NCBI GenBank assembly: GCA_002069975.1
Contig: MWCJ01000024.1
Coordinates: forward strand, 1-42,847
Origin: Bacteroidetes bacterium ADurb.Bin217
GTDB taxonomy: Bacteria > Bacteroidota > Bacteroidia > Bacteroidales > UBA1715
Direction of reading: 5' to 3'
Length of the DNA stretch: 42,847 nt
In this document: positions 33,832-42,847 of the stretch, in pieces
Layout: every line of letters begins with the position of its first letter
How positions within the stretch are numbered: position 1 is the stretch's first letter
Notes under the pieces: model-generated
Told to the model about the DNA's origin: nothing
Databases searched by the model: none
Seen by the model: the letters and a program-made list of their open reading frames with translations, nothing else
Made by a program: the position numbers and the translations under genes

Positions 33832-35478
33832 ATGTTTCAAAAAATAATAATTTTTGTTTGTTCAAGTTTTCTTGGTATTTTCCTGTTTTCATCATGTTCA
33901 CAAGTCCCAAAACATGCTCAGTATATTCCATCTGATGCTGCCTTTGTCGGGGTTGTTGATATTATAAGTATTGCTCAAAAAGGCAAATTGCAAGATGCCA
34001 AATCATTACAAACCTATAAAAATGCACTTGATGCATTGCGTTCGACCGACGAAAATACTGCAGTGTTGTTAGAGTCGTTGGTTAATGATCCTCAAAAATC
34101 AGGTATTGATGTGTTTTCTGATTTGTTTGTGTTTTCGGTATTGCAAAATGAAAAACTGTTTGCGTGCGTATCGGTAAAACTCGATAGTAAAGAAAATTTT
34201 CAAAATTTAATGGAAGGTTTTTTAGGCGATGAATATGATTTGCAAGAACGGGAGGGGGTTACATATTATACTAACGAAACCAATTCATGGATAGCTTTTA
34301 ATAATCAAACAGCTCTGTTTATTTCATCTATTCAAGCAAAACCAGAAGAAGGTATAGAATTTATTCAACGTGTATTTACCCAAACAAAATCTGAATCAAT
34401 TGTAGAAAGTAAAGAGTTTACTCAATTTTATGAACGTAAAAAAGATGTGAGTTTTTGGATTTCGTCAACTCATATTATTGAAGGTTTAACTGCCGAAACG
34501 AAATCTATGTTGGAAAAAAACTTGGAATCGTTTCAAGGTCTAACACTCGACGATGTTTTGAATAATTATATTCATATATTTTTAAATTTTGAAGATGATG
34601 CTATAACTCTCGATTTTAATCTCGAAGCTAATGATGCGTTTAAAGCATTTTTAGAAAAAACAGATTTTTCAAAAGATAAAATAGCAGAAGAAATTTTTGC
34701 ATATTTTCCACAAACAAGTTATTTTTTACTTACCTATGCATTCGATAGTGATAAATTAATATCGTATTTGCAAGGTTTACCCGATTATAAACAAATTGAA
34801 GCTGATTTAAAACAACAAGGAATATCAGTAACAGAATTTATATCGGCTCTTAATGGCGATGTAATGTTGAGTATTTATAATGCTTCGCTCGAAATTGTTG
34901 AAAAAAAACAAACTCTTTTGCAGCAGGACGAAAAAGGTAGATATATGTATATAGATACGATAATAAGTGATGAACAAATTATTCCAAAAGGTTCTTTGGT
35001 AATTAGCTTAAAAAATGAATCGTATATTCAATCTTTCATTACTAAAAATATTCCTGCCGATATGTATACCAAGCAAGAATCATATTTGGATTTTTCTCAA
35101 ACAGTTGGTTTTCCAATGTTTGTTGGAACTCATAATAATATGCTTATGATTTCTACAGATGCCGGAGCTATGAGCCAGTTTTACGAAGGTGGATATGCTG
35201 AGGCGTTTACTATGTCTGATTTGTCACAAGAAATAGATGGATCTGCTTTTTATTATCTCAATCTCGATATTGAGTCTTATCCAATTCAGGTAAAAGAGTA
35301 TATTAATAAATCGTTTTTGCAACATATAATTAAACCATATTATTCTACATTTCAGTCGCTTACTATTTCTTCGAATGGCAAATACAGCGGACGATTGCAA
35401 ATACTTTTAAAAAACGATAAAGAGAATAGTTTGTATCAAATATTGCAAATGTTAGATTCTAACAACACTCCACAATAA
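33832..35478 (+). CDS. DUF4836-family lipoprotein
   Basis: This 548-residue protein has a lipoprotein signal with Cys22 in LFSSCSQ, so it is probably lipid-anchored in the outer membrane. The mature start HAQYIPSDAAFVGVVDIISIAQKGKL is typical of DUF4836 proteins of Bacteroidota. So is the arrangement of two similar halves, the second with YFPQTSYFLLTYAFDSDKLISYL and LNGDVMLSIYNASL. The function of the family is unknown. The ABC ATPase gene begins 12 bp after its stop, so lipoprotein, ATPase and permease likely form one operon. That suggests a link to lipoprotein or envelope transport. Confidence 0.75.
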   Translation: MFQKIIIFVCSSFLGIFLFSSCSQVPKHAQYIPSDAAFVGVVDIISIAQKGKLQDAKSLQTYKNALDALRSTDENTAVLLESLVNDPQKSGIDVFSDLFVFSVLQNEKLFACVSVKLDSKENFQNLMEGFLGDEYDLQEREGVTYYTNETNSWIAFNNQTALFISSIQAKPEEGIEFIQRVFTQTKSESIVESKEFTQFYERKKDVSFWISSTHIIEGLTAETKSMLEKNLESFQGLTLDDVLNNYIHIFLNFEDDAITLDFNLEANDAFKAFLEKTDFSKDKIAEEIFAYFPQTSYFLLTYAFDSDKLISYLQGLPDYKQIEADLKQQGISVTEFISALNGDVMLSIYNASLEIVEKKQTLLQQDEKGRYMYIDTIISDEQIIPKGSLVISLKNESYIQSFITKNIPADMYTKQESYLDFSQTVGFPMFVGTHNNMLMISTDAGAMSQFYEGGYAEAFTMSDLSQEIDGSAFYYLNLDIESYPIQVKEYINKSFLQHIIKPYYSTFQSLTISSNGKYSGRLQILLKNDKENSLYQILQMLDSNNTPQ

Positions 35479-35490
35479 TGGAGTTTTAGT

Positions 35491-36129
35491 ATGCAAATTC
35501 TATTACATACTGTTGTTCCTCATCCTATGCAAGGGGCTGTGAATAAGTCCGATGTGTGGCTGCGGGAGTGTGTTTTTGAATCGGGGCAATTGTATCATAT
35601 AGTTGCTCCAAGCGGTACAGGTAAAACATCGTTGTTACACATATTATATGGTATTCGACACGATTATTCGGGTATTGTAACTTTTAACGACGAAAGCATA
35701 CAATCGTATACTCATTCGAAATGGTGCGAACTCAGAACTAATTCTGTAAGCATGGTATTTCAGGGCTTACGCTTATTTCCCGAATTAGATATAATGGAAA
35801 ATATAACAATTAAACAGAAACGAACCAATCATACTCCGCGTATGTCTATTTCTTCTATGCTCGATGCATTAGGTATGATGCCCCATATTCACAAAAAAGC
35901 AGGAGTGTTGTCGTATGGGCAACAGCAACGGGTGGCTATAGTGCGTGCGCTATGTCAACCATTTAAAATTTTATTGCTCGACGAACCGTTTAGTCATTTA
36001 GATACCGAAAATGCTCAAGCTGCTTTAGAATGTATTATGCAAGAAGTTGAGCAACAGCAGGCAACGTGTATTATAACTTCGCTTCAATCACAACCTTTTC
36101 AACAACATATGCATGTTTACCATTTATAA
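35491..36129 (+). CDS. ABC transporter ATP-binding protein, unusual LolD/MacB-like
   Basis: This 212-residue protein is a nucleotide-binding domain. It has Walker A at 39-46 (APSGTGKT), Q-loop Q91, signature LSYGQQQ (140-146, second G replaced by Y) and Walker B ILLLDEP (160-166, catalytic E165). The usual H-loop histidine is not seen where it should be: after the Walker B/D-loop, CIITSLQSQ has S/L. Its length and partner fit the LolD/FtsE/MacB group, which powers FtsX-like permeases that work mechanically on lipoproteins, cell-wall enzymes or peptides. It overlaps the permease gene by 17 bp. The family is certain; the missing H-loop suggests altered ATPase behaviour. Confidence 0.85.
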   Translation: MQILLHTVVPHPMQGAVNKSDVWLRECVFESGQLYHIVAPSGTGKTSLLHILYGIRHDYSGIVTFNDESIQSYTHSKWCELRTNSVSMVFQGLRLFPELDIMENITIKQKRTNHTPRMSISSMLDALGMMPHIHKKAGVLSYGQQQRVAIVRALCQPFKILLLDEPFSHLDTENAQAALECIMQEVEQQQATCIITSLQSQPFQQHMHVYHL

Positions 36130-37312
36130 AGAAATATGGAAATTGGTTACCAAGTCGCTAAGTGTGTCGCAATTGATTACATTCGCAGTCTCGGCATGTG
36201 TTGGATTGTTTATTTTGTTTTTTGCTGTGTATATGTATTTAGATTTTACCCAGTATATTCAAAAAGACGCGTCGTTGTTTGCTAAAGAGTTTATAATTGT
36301 AAGCAAAAAAGTATCGATGTTGCAAACAATTACACAAAAACCTGCACAATTTACCCCACGTGAAATTAAAGAAATAAAAAAACAAGAATTTTTTACGCAG
36401 GTAGATGTGTTCGAAACATCACAATTTCAAATAAAATTGTATACCGATAGCGATAAATTACCGCCACTTAGAACAGATTTGTTTTTTGAATCGGTTCCAA
36501 ATCAATATATACAAGCCGATATGATAGATTGGAATTGGAGCGAAGGGCAAACATTTATTCCAATTATATTTCCACAGAATTTTTTGTCGCTGTATAATTA
36601 CGGATTTGCTCCGGGGCAGGGCTTACCGCAACTTTCGGAATCTGTATTTACCAAAATTCCATTAAAAATTAAAATTTCGGGAAACGGAAAACAACACATT
36701 TACGATGCTCGAGTTGTAGGTTTTTCGCAACGAATCAATACAATATTAGTTCCGCAAATGTTTTTGCAATGGGCTAATAATACATATGCCGAACATCAAT
36801 CAAAAGGAGCATCGCGATTAATAATTGCCTGTGAAAATATTGCAAATCCTAAGATTTTTGAATATGTAGCACTTAAAAATTTTCAAATTAACGACGAAAG
36901 TTTAGTAAATAGTAAATTAGCATTTTATTTAAAAGTTTCGGTATCGGTTGTGGGTTTTGTAGGCCTGCTTATTACCTTATTGGCTATGTGGTTATTGGTT
37001 TTTAATTTTCAATTAATTATTGAAAAAAATAAAGAAAAAATTCAAAATTTATCCTTGTTGGGCTTTAGTATAGCTCACATTGCTAAGCCCTATATGCTCA
37101 TTTCTATAGTTGTTACAAGTGTATGTGCAGTATGTGCATGTGTATTGTCTATACTTGCTCATTCTGTTGTTCTCGACACACTGCGAGTATTGGTAGAAAT
37201 TCAACCACCCATTTTTATAATACCATTAACACTTACAATAGTGTTTTCGGCATTATTATCTGGAATTCATGTATATACTATACGAAGTACAGTTAAAAAA
37301 ACAGTGCTTTAA
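36113..37312 (+). CDS. FtsX-like ABC transporter permease
   Basis: This 399-residue protein has one N-terminal membrane helix (about 20-45), a large periplasmic domain (about 46-275) and three C-terminal helices (about 278-302, 325-350, 365-388). This is the four-helix layout of the MacB/LolC/FtsX class. The cytosolic loop after the second helix (FQLIIEKNKEKIQNLSLLGFS) is the usual ATPase coupling segment. Its start lies inside the ATPase gene in another frame, so translation is likely coupled. Such permeases do not form a channel but move a periplasmic or membrane substrate. With the DUF4836 lipoprotein upstream, an envelope-maintenance role is plausible but unproven. Confidence 0.82.
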   Translation: MFTIYKEIWKLVTKSLSVSQLITFAVSACVGLFILFFAVYMYLDFTQYIQKDASLFAKEFIIVSKKVSMLQTITQKPAQFTPREIKEIKKQEFFTQVDVFETSQFQIKLYTDSDKLPPLRTDLFFESVPNQYIQADMIDWNWSEGQTFIPIIFPQNFLSLYNYGFAPGQGLPQLSESVFTKIPLKIKISGNGKQHIYDARVVGFSQRINTILVPQMFLQWANNTYAEHQSKGASRLIIACENIANPKIFEYVALKNFQINDESLVNSKLAFYLKVSVSVVGFVGLLITLLAMWLLVFNFQLIIEKNKEKIQNLSLLGFSIAHIAKPYMLISIVVTSVCAVCACVLSILAHSVVLDTLRVLVEIQPPIFIIPLTLTIVFSALLSGIHVYTIRSTVKKTVL

Positions 37313-37374
37313 ATACTAGCTTTTTGTTCTCATCGGCTTGCTGTTATAGCCCAATCAAAATTTTCTATCTTGCT

Positions 37375-37425
37375 AACTTTCTACCTTTATAAACTTTCTA
37401 ACTTTATAAACTTTCTAACTGTATA
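37375..37425. repeat. 17-bp tandem repeat, three copies
   Basis: Three adjoining copies of AACTTTCTAACTTTATA (37375-37391, 37392-37408, 37409-37425) differ by one base each from the middle one. The repeat is non-coding and lies between the permease and cyclase genes. Confidence 0.8.
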
Positions 37426-37513
37426 AACATACTGCAAAAAAATATGTATTAATATGTATACAATATTTCATTTTTCACTATTTTTACATAAATTTAGAAA
37501 CTAATATGTTCGT

Positions 37514-38776
37514 ATGAACTTTTCAATACTTATTATAGATAACACGTCAATATCTCAGGTAATTGAGAATATTTATGATACTATTGCTCTTAATCATACT
37601 ATTACCGAGCGAACAGGGGAGATGATATTAGCAGAAGCAACTATTACAGATACGTATCATTATATAATAATAGATTCCGAAGATGAATCGTATATAATGA
37701 AGTTGTTAAACTATTTTAGAAGTCGTAGAATTTTTAAACATGTGCCTGTTCTTATTCTTTCTAAACATGGAATTACCGCATTTGCCGAAAAATTCTCGTC
37801 GTTTGGTATTGTAGATTTTTTACAAAAACCAATTGATGAGTATTTGCTTACATATACACTTTTGTATACATATAATGTTAGCAGGTCTTTGTATTCGTTG
37901 CAAAATGAGAATTTAATTCTCAAACAAAAACTCATAAATTTAGAAAAATTGAGAGTAACTAACATATCATTAGCATCGGCTTCGCAACGATTAGAAGATA
38001 TTAATTTTTTGTTGGAAGAATCGCAATCGAAAATTAAAAATCAACAACGTGAGCTCATTGCCGAAAAAAACAAGTCGGAAGAATTGTTGCGTAATATTTT
38101 GCCCGAAGAAATATCGCGTGAGTTGATGATAAATGGTGAGGCACAACCGCAATTTTATAAAAAAGTTACGGTTATGTTTACCGATTTTGTTGGGTTTACC
38201 AAAGTATGCGAAAAAAGAGAACCACAAGATATGACCCAAGAGCTCAATCGTCATTTTTCATATTTCGACGATATTTGCGAAATTCACTATCTCGAAAAAA
38301 TTAAAACAATTGGAGATGCTTACATGTGTGCCGGAGGAATACCTATGCGTAACAATAGTAACCCGTTCGATATAATTCTTGCTGCTATGAAAATGATGGC
38401 GTATATGAATATAGTGAACGACGAAAAAATGGCACGTAACGAACCTGTGTGGCAAATTAGAATAGGTATTCACACCGGAAGTGTGGTAGCTGGTGTAATA
38501 GGCAAACGAAAATTTGCATATGATATTTGGGGCGATGCTGTAAATACTGCCTACAGAATTGAAAGTACGAGTGAGGCGGGACGTATAAATATTTCCGGTG
38601 ATACATACAATTTAGTAAAAGATTTTTTTGAATGTACCTATCGCGGAAAAATATATGCTAAAAATAAAGGTGAAATAGATATGTATTTTGTAGATAGAAT
38701 TAAGCCTGAATTTTCTAAAGATGAATATGGATTTGCTCCAAACAAAGAGTTTAACATAGCTATAGCAAAATTATAA
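37514..38776 (+). CDS. Receiver-linked class III adenylate cyclase
   Basis: This 420-residue cytosolic protein begins with a receiver-like domain (1-115). It keeps the likely phospho-site D54 (YIIIDSEDES), S83 and K105 (LQKPID), but only one residue of the acidic pair (D9). A coiled coil (about 125-190) leads through LLRNILPEEI to a class III cyclase domain (about 213-395). Metal aspartates are D224 (MFTDFVGFT) and D268 (IGDAY). The purine-selecting K264 and D337 favour ATP over GTP, and N344 and R348 stabilise the transition state. It should make cAMP. The thioredoxin-like gene follows by 7 bp. Catalytic residues are complete; control by phosphorylation is inference. Confidence 0.88.
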   Translation: MNFSILIIDNTSISQVIENIYDTIALNHTITERTGEMILAEATITDTYHYIIIDSEDESYIMKLLNYFRSRRIFKHVPVLILSKHGITAFAEKFSSFGIVDFLQKPIDEYLLTYTLLYTYNVSRSLYSLQNENLILKQKLINLEKLRVTNISLASASQRLEDINFLLEESQSKIKNQQRELIAEKNKSEELLRNILPEEISRELMINGEAQPQFYKKVTVMFTDFVGFTKVCEKREPQDMTQELNRHFSYFDDICEIHYLEKIKTIGDAYMCAGGIPMRNNSNPFDIILAAMKMMAYMNIVNDEKMARNEPVWQIRIGIHTGSVVAGVIGKRKFAYDIWGDAVNTAYRIESTSEAGRINISGDTYNLVKDFFECTYRGKIYAKNKGEIDMYFVDRIKPEFSKDEYGFAPNKEFNIAIAKL

Positions 38777-38783
38777 TATTAAT

Positions 38784-39335
38784 ATGCGAAGATTGTTTTT
38801 GTTAATTTTATTGTCATTATTCGCAATCGTTTCATTTTCTCAAGCGGTTGTAAATAAGTCTATTAATTGGATTCCATTTGAGCAGGCACTTGTAAAGTCA
38901 AAACAAGACGGGAAACCGGTGTTTTTAGATGTTTATACCGATTGGTGTGGTTACTGTAAGCGAATGGATGCTACTACTTTTCAAGACACATCGGTAATTC
39001 GGTATATAAACCAACATTTTCACGCAGCAAAATTAAATGCAGAAACTACCAAGCCTATTCAGTTTAGAGATAGTGTGTACACCAATTCTAAATTTGTAGA
39101 AGGTCAGCGTGCTACTTCACACGATGTGGTAATGGTACTTACCGGTAACCGCCCATCGTATCCAACCATAGTGTATATTCTCGAAAGTAAAGGTATTATA
39201 GCTCCGGTGCCGGGTATGCAAACGGTAGAAACAATTCAACCGTTTTTGTTCTATTTTGGAGAAAAAGTATACGAAATTACTAATTTGTGGGAAGCTTTTT
39301 ATAAAGGATATACTGCACCAAAATTTACAAAATAA
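38784..39335 (+). CDS. Exported thioredoxin-family protein
   Basis: This 183-residue protein has a signal peptide (1-19, [19 protein letters not shown]) and a thioredoxin fold. The active site [13 protein letters not shown] holds a CxxC pair. The later cis-proline region is [11 protein letters not shown]. Proteins of this type (DUF255/thioredoxin-7-like) reduce or shuffle disulfides in the periplasm. It is wedged between the cyclase (7-bp gap) and a hybrid kinase (1-bp gap). That is an odd place for a housekeeping enzyme and suggests the operon responds to envelope redox state. The family call is good; the link is inference. Confidence 0.82.
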   Translation: MRRLFLLILLSLFAIVSFSQAVVNKSINWIPFEQALVKSKQDGKPVFLDVYTDWCGYCKRMDATTFQDTSVIRYINQHFHAAKLNAETTKPIQFRDSVYTNSKFVEGQRATSHDVVMVLTGNRPSYPTIVYILESKGIIAPVPGMQTVETIQPFLFYFGEKVYEITNLWEAFYKGYTAPKFTK

Positions 39336-39336
39336 T

Positions 39337-41637
39337 ATGGAAGAAGCAGAATCGATACAGAATTTGCAGCAACGTTTACATCAGTTAGAGCAACTGAATG
39401 CTGAATTGTATGCACAAATACATGATTTGCAGACGCGTATGAATCGTTTCAAAATTGTTGTGCGTCAAACCGATAATTCTGTTATGATTTACAATAAACA
39501 TTTAAAACTCGAGTGGGTTAATGTAAGTTTTCGAAAATTATTTGCATGCAGTATGTCGCGTTTTATTGAATTATACGGTGAATCTATTCTTGCAAATAGT
39601 ATAGAAGAAAATATAAAATCTATTATTGATAATTGTATATTTACCAGAAATAGTGCAATTTACGAAACATACATTCTCGACTCGCAAGGCAATAGACAAT
39701 GGGTGCATAGAAATATTACTCCAATATTTGGTTTAGACGGTTTGTTCGATAAATTAGTAGTGATAGACTTTAATATTACACCTCAAAAAATGGCTCAGGA
39801 AGCTATAAACGAGCAAAAACAAGCTTTAGAACATCAACATGAATTAGCAATTCAACAACGCGACGAAATTCAAATACAAAAAAAGGAAATAGAACAAGCA
39901 TTTAAGAAAAATAGTGCACAAAGCGTTAAAATGCAATCTCTTCTCGAAAAATTGAATGAACAAAATGCGGAACTTGAAAAAGCTCGTCAGATTGCAGATA
40001 AAGCCAACGAAGATAAATCGCAATTTTTGGCAAATATGAGCCACGAAATTCGTACTCCAATGAATGGGGTAATAGGTATGACACAATTGTTGCTTAAAAC
40101 CAATTTGTCGCCACAACAACGCGATTATGCCAAAACAGTGCAAGATTCTGCAGAGTCGCTTCTTACTATAATTAACGATATCCTCGATATTTCTAAAATA
40201 GAAGCAGGAAAAATTGAACTTGATTATCACGAATTTAACTTCAAAAATTTGATGCAGTCTATATATAAACTGCTTGAGGTGAAATTTTCGGAAAAAAGCG
40301 TGCAGTTTATTATCGATATCGGTGATGATGTGTCGGAATACATACATGGCGATTCTACTCGTTTGAAACAAGTATTGATAAATTTAGTGAATAATGCACT
40401 TAAATTTACCGAACAAGGTGCTGTAACACTGCATATTAAAACATTGTATAAAGATGCCGAAAATACCCGCATTTACTTTGGTGTAGAAGATACCGGTATC
40501 GGTATTCCACAAGATAAATTGGCTTCGGTATTCGAAAAATTTACACAGGCCGATACATCAACTACACGTAAGTATGGAGGTACCGGCTTAGGCTTATCTA
40601 TTTCGGTGCAATTAATAGAAATGATGGGCGGGAAATTGGAAGTTTCGAGTACCGTAGATGTAGGAAGCACATTCTTTTTCGACCTTCCATTTAAGCGTGT
40701 TTCTGAAGAACGTAAGGCGGAAATTAAACGTAAAGAAGACATGGAATCGCGTGTTGATGCTATTTCGTTTGCTCCGGGGTTACGAATTTTAGTTGCCGAA
40801 GATAATTTGACAAACCAAAAATATATACGCAATTTGTTGAGTATGTATAATTTGGAGGTAGAAATAGTAGACAATGGTAAGCTTGCTTACGAAGCTGTAC
40901 AAGCAAAAGAATTTGATTGCGTGCTTATGGATATGCACATGCCCGAAATGAATGGGGTAGATGCAACCAAAGCGATACGTGAGTTACAAGATGTAACCAA
41001 ATCTAACATACCTATTATAGCCCTTACTGCAGCTGCGTATAAAGAAGACGAAGATCGTATGATGGGGGCAGGGGTAAATGCATTTTTGACCAAGCCCGTA
41101 AACGAACCAAAATTGTTGCGTACCCTACAAGCAATAGACGAGAAGTTTACCTGTGTGAAATTAGATGTGCCAATGCAAGAACCTGTTGCTGAACCGCAAA
41201 TTTCAGCAACTGTTACAGAAGTTTCTGCGGTGCAAGAAAATTGCATTCATGTAGAAAATGTTCAAAATCAACAAGAAACAATTGCCGATGATGAATCTGG
41301 ACCACTGATTACCCAAGCCGATTTTTATGAAAACTTTGGCATGTTCAAAGCTGATGTGTTAAACGATATTATAGATGACTTTGTAAACAACGTAGAGGCA
41401 AAAATGGCGCGCATAAAATCGAGAATAGATGCCGACGAAATGCGAAAATTAATGCTCGATGCACATTCGCTCAAAGGCGAAGTGGCTATGTTTGCAGCCT
41501 ACAAAGCAAAAGAAGCCATGTTTACACTCGAAGACAAAGGCCGCAAAGAAATACGCGACAATCTTCAAAACGACTACACCACCGCCTACACCCTCGTTAT
41601 GCAATTAAAAAACGAATTGTTGGGGTATAAAAAGTAG
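39337..41637 (+). CDS. Hybrid histidine kinase with receiver and HPt domains
   Basis: Read from the ATG at 39337 (1 bp after the thioredoxin stop), this 766-residue cytosolic protein has an N-terminal coiled coil (1-38) and a PAS domain (about 38-152). A long coiled coil (153-225) leads to HisKA with H236 in [14 protein letters not shown]. HATPase (about 340-452) carries DTGIGI and GGTGLGL. The receiver (about 480-600) has D532 and K586, and a C-terminal HPt domain (about 655-766) has H710 in DAHSLKGEV. It therefore contains a full His-Asp-His relay. An upstream in-frame ATG (39256) would overlap the thioredoxin gene by 80 bp and is unlikely. The nearby receiver-cyclase is a natural phosphate acceptor. 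Confidence 0.92.
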   Translation: MEEAESIQNLQQRLHQLEQLNAELYAQIHDLQTRMNRFKIVVRQTDNSVMIYNKHLKLEWVNVSFRKLFACSMSRFIELYGESILANSIEENIKSIIDNCIFTRNSAIYETYILDSQGNRQWVHRNITPIFGLDGLFDKLVVIDFNITPQKMAQEAINEQKQALEHQHELAIQQRDEIQIQKKEIEQAFKKNSAQSVKMQSLLEKLNEQNAELEKARQIADKANEDKSQFLANMSHEIRTPMNGVIGMTQLLLKTNLSPQQRDYAKTVQDSAESLLTIINDILDISKIEAGKIELDYHEFNFKNLMQSIYKLLEVKFSEKSVQFIIDIGDDVSEYIHGDSTRLKQVLINLVNNALKFTEQGAVTLHIKTLYKDAENTRIYFGVEDTGIGIPQDKLASVFEKFTQADTSTTRKYGGTGLGLSISVQLIEMMGGKLEVSSTVDVGSTFFFDLPFKRVSEERKAEIKRKEDMESRVDAISFAPGLRILVAEDNLTNQKYIRNLLSMYNLEVEIVDNGKLAYEAVQAKEFDCVLMDMHMPEMNGVDATKAIRELQDVTKSNIPIIALTAAAYKEDEDRMMGAGVNAFLTKPVNEPKLLRTLQAIDEKFTCVKLDVPMQEPVAEPQISATVTEVSAVQENCIHVENVQNQQETIADDESGPLITQADFYENFGMFKADVLNDIIDDFVNNVEAKMARIKSRIDADEMRKLMLDAHSLKGEVAMFAAYKAKEAMFTLEDKGRKEIRDNLQNDYTTAYTLVMQLKNELLGYKK

Positions 41638-41779
41638 TAGGTGGGGAGATTTCGTTTGATGAAATAGTTGGTTAAAAACAATAAATATTAATGTAACAAA
41701 TTAGAATATGAAATAATTTCTTTTGATTTGACAAAATAATCTTGCCTATACACACGATGCTAAACTGAAACTTTTTATT

Positions 41780-41787
41780 TATTTTTG
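41780..41787 (+). promoter_or_regulatory. Promoter -7 element for hsdM
   Basis: TATTTTTG fits TAnnTTTG and lies 28 bp before the ATG at 41816. No clear -33 element. Confidence 0.35.
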
Positions 41788-41815
41788 AAAATTGTAAAAA
41801 AAAGAAATTAAATAT

Positions 41816-42847
41816 ATGAGTTTAAATACACAATCACTGCAACCCGTTATAAACTTTCTTTGGACGGTTGCTGATGATGTTTTGGTAAATACCTACCAAA
41901 AAGGAAAATACAAAGATGTTATTCTACCAATGGTAGTTATTCGTCGTCTTGATTTGCTTTTAGAGCCTACAAAAGACCAAGTTTTAAAAACATTCAACGA
42001 ATACAAAGACAAACTTCAAAACCTTGATAGCTTATTGACTAATGGTAAACATGGTTCTGGTTTAGCTTTTTATAATACTTCAAGATTTACTTTAAAAAAA
42101 CTACTTGACGACCCCAAAAACCTGAGAAGCAATTTTGAAAACTACTTGAATGGCTTTTCGGAAAATGTGCAGGACATTATCAAACAATTCAAGTTCAGAA
42201 ATGAAATTGAAACGTTGGACGAAGCAGATATTCTGTTTTCGCTGATTGAAAAATTCTGTTCACCGAAAGTTGAATTGCACCCCGACAAGTTGCCACCCTT
42301 AGCAATGGGTTATGTGTACGAGGATTTGGTACGCCGATTTAACGAAGAAAACAACGAAGAAGCCGGAGAACATTTTACGCCAAGGGAAATCATTGATTTG
42401 ATGACGCACCTTGTTTTCTTACCTGTGAAAGACAAAATTCAACAAGGAACTTATTTGATTTATGACCCTTGTGTAGGTAGTGGCGGTATGTTGACTATTG
42501 CCAAACACTTTATGCTCAATCCCGAAGGATTGATTAAAAGTAATTCTACCGTTCATTTATACGGACAGGAAAGTACGCCTTTCATTTATGCGACTTGCAA
42601 AAGCGATATGCTTATAAAGGGCGAAGACCCTGACAAAATTGTGTATGGAAGCACTTTGAGTGCTTACGGGTTTGATAAAGATTTGAAATTCGATTTCATG
42701 CTTACAAATCCGCCATACGGCAAAACATGGGCTCCCGATAAAAAAGCATTGGGCGTTGGCCCTAAAGGAGCCATTATTGACAAACGCTTTATGCTGAAAG
42801 GCAGCTACAAAGAAGAAGCCGTTACCAGCCGTGTGAATGACGGACAG
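41816..42847 (+). CDS. hsdM: Type I restriction-modification DNA methyltransferase subunit (5' part)
   Basis: I translated 344 codons from the ATG at 41816 to the window edge. The N-terminal helical HsdM domain (about 5-165) starts VINFLWTVADDVLVNTYQKGKYKDVILPMVVIRRLD. The N6-adenine methyltransferase domain follows. It has EHFTPREII and SAM motif I, DPCVGSGGM (217-225). Catalytic motif IV is NPPYG (298-302). HsdM with HsdS methylates, and with HsdR cuts unmethylated DNA. The specificity and restriction genes must lie to the right. Codons here look richer in G/C than in most of the window, consistent with a transferred defence locus. The call is secure for the part seen. Confidence 0.93.
   Translation, partial: MSLNTQSLQPVINFLWTVADDVLVNTYQKGKYKDVILPMVVIRRLDLLLEPTKDQVLKTFNEYKDKLQNLDSLLTNGKHGSGLAFYNTSRFTLKKLLDDPKNLRSNFENYLNGFSENVQDIIKQFKFRNEIETLDEADILFSLIEKFCSPKVELHPDKLPPLAMGYVYEDLVRRFNEENNEEAGEHFTPREIIDLMTHLVFLPVKDKIQQGTYLIYDPCVGSGGMLTIAKHFMLNPEGLIKSNSTVHLYGQESTPFIYATCKSDMLIKGEDPDKIVYGSTLSAYGFDKDLKFDFMLTNPPYGKTWAPDKKALGVGPKGAIIDKRFMLKGSYKEEAVTSRVNDGQ

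Noticed and set aside
39256..39336. Longer N-terminus for the hybrid kinase
   Set aside because: It would overlap the thioredoxin gene by 80 bp; the ATG at 39337, right after that stop codon, is far more natural.
40887..41246. Minus-strand open frames across the hybrid kinase gene
   Set aside because: They lie antisense to a gene with intact receiver and HPt motifs and match no family.

Overview
The window is AT-rich chromosomal DNA of a member of the Bacteroidota, most likely order Bacteroidales. The support is: repeated matches to the Bacteroidota promoter pattern (TTTG, about 19-21 nt, TAnnTTTG); hardly any Shine-Dalgarno sequences; a DUF4836 lipoprotein; a secreted esterase with a Por/type IX-secretion-like C-terminal tail; and the local style of cysE, LOG, ribF, lepA, uvrB and asnB. 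I see no tRNA, rRNA, CRISPR array, prophage or transposase. Both ends are cut: a WYL regulator on the left and a type I restriction methylase (HsdM) on the right.

Layout. 1-3641: WYL regulator, YqaA-like membrane protein, serine acetyltransferase, the small SRP RNA, and a YciO/Sua5-type protein. 3672-8481: a two-gene cell-surface unit. One gene encodes a large protein with two N-terminal adhesin-like modules, a perfect 180-bp tandem repeat and a C-terminal SPOR-like domain. The other encodes a beta-barrel-like protein with calcium-binding loops. 8697-12253: LOG-family hydrolase, RibF and LepA, all leftward. 12330-14948: a TPR protein and a DUF4143 ATPase, bracketed by a 46-47 bp imperfect direct repeat that carries lepA's promoter at one copy. 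This looks like an insertion that split an older lepA/TonB-receptor intergenic region.

15109-23558: a rightward run encoding a TonB-type outer-membrane receptor, a periplasmic YfiR-like protein, a HAMP histidine kinase, a single-domain response regulator and a REC-PAS-HisKA-HATPase-REC hybrid kinase, followed by uvrB. The first five genes look like one trans-envelope signalling system and are the most interesting part of the window. 23602-29663: two tandem Spinster-like MFS transporters, then leftward pcm, gppA/ppx, a YwqK/MORN protein, an acyltransferase-3 and a STAS-like protein.

30004-37312: asnB, a secreted SASA-type esterase, a DUF4836 lipoprotein, and an unusual ABC ATPase/FtsX-like permease pair. 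37514-41637: a tightly packed unit of receiver-adenylate cyclase, periplasmic thioredoxin and a hybrid kinase with an HPt domain. It is plausibly a phosphorelay that controls cAMP. 41816-end: the start of a type I restriction-modification locus, probably accessory DNA.
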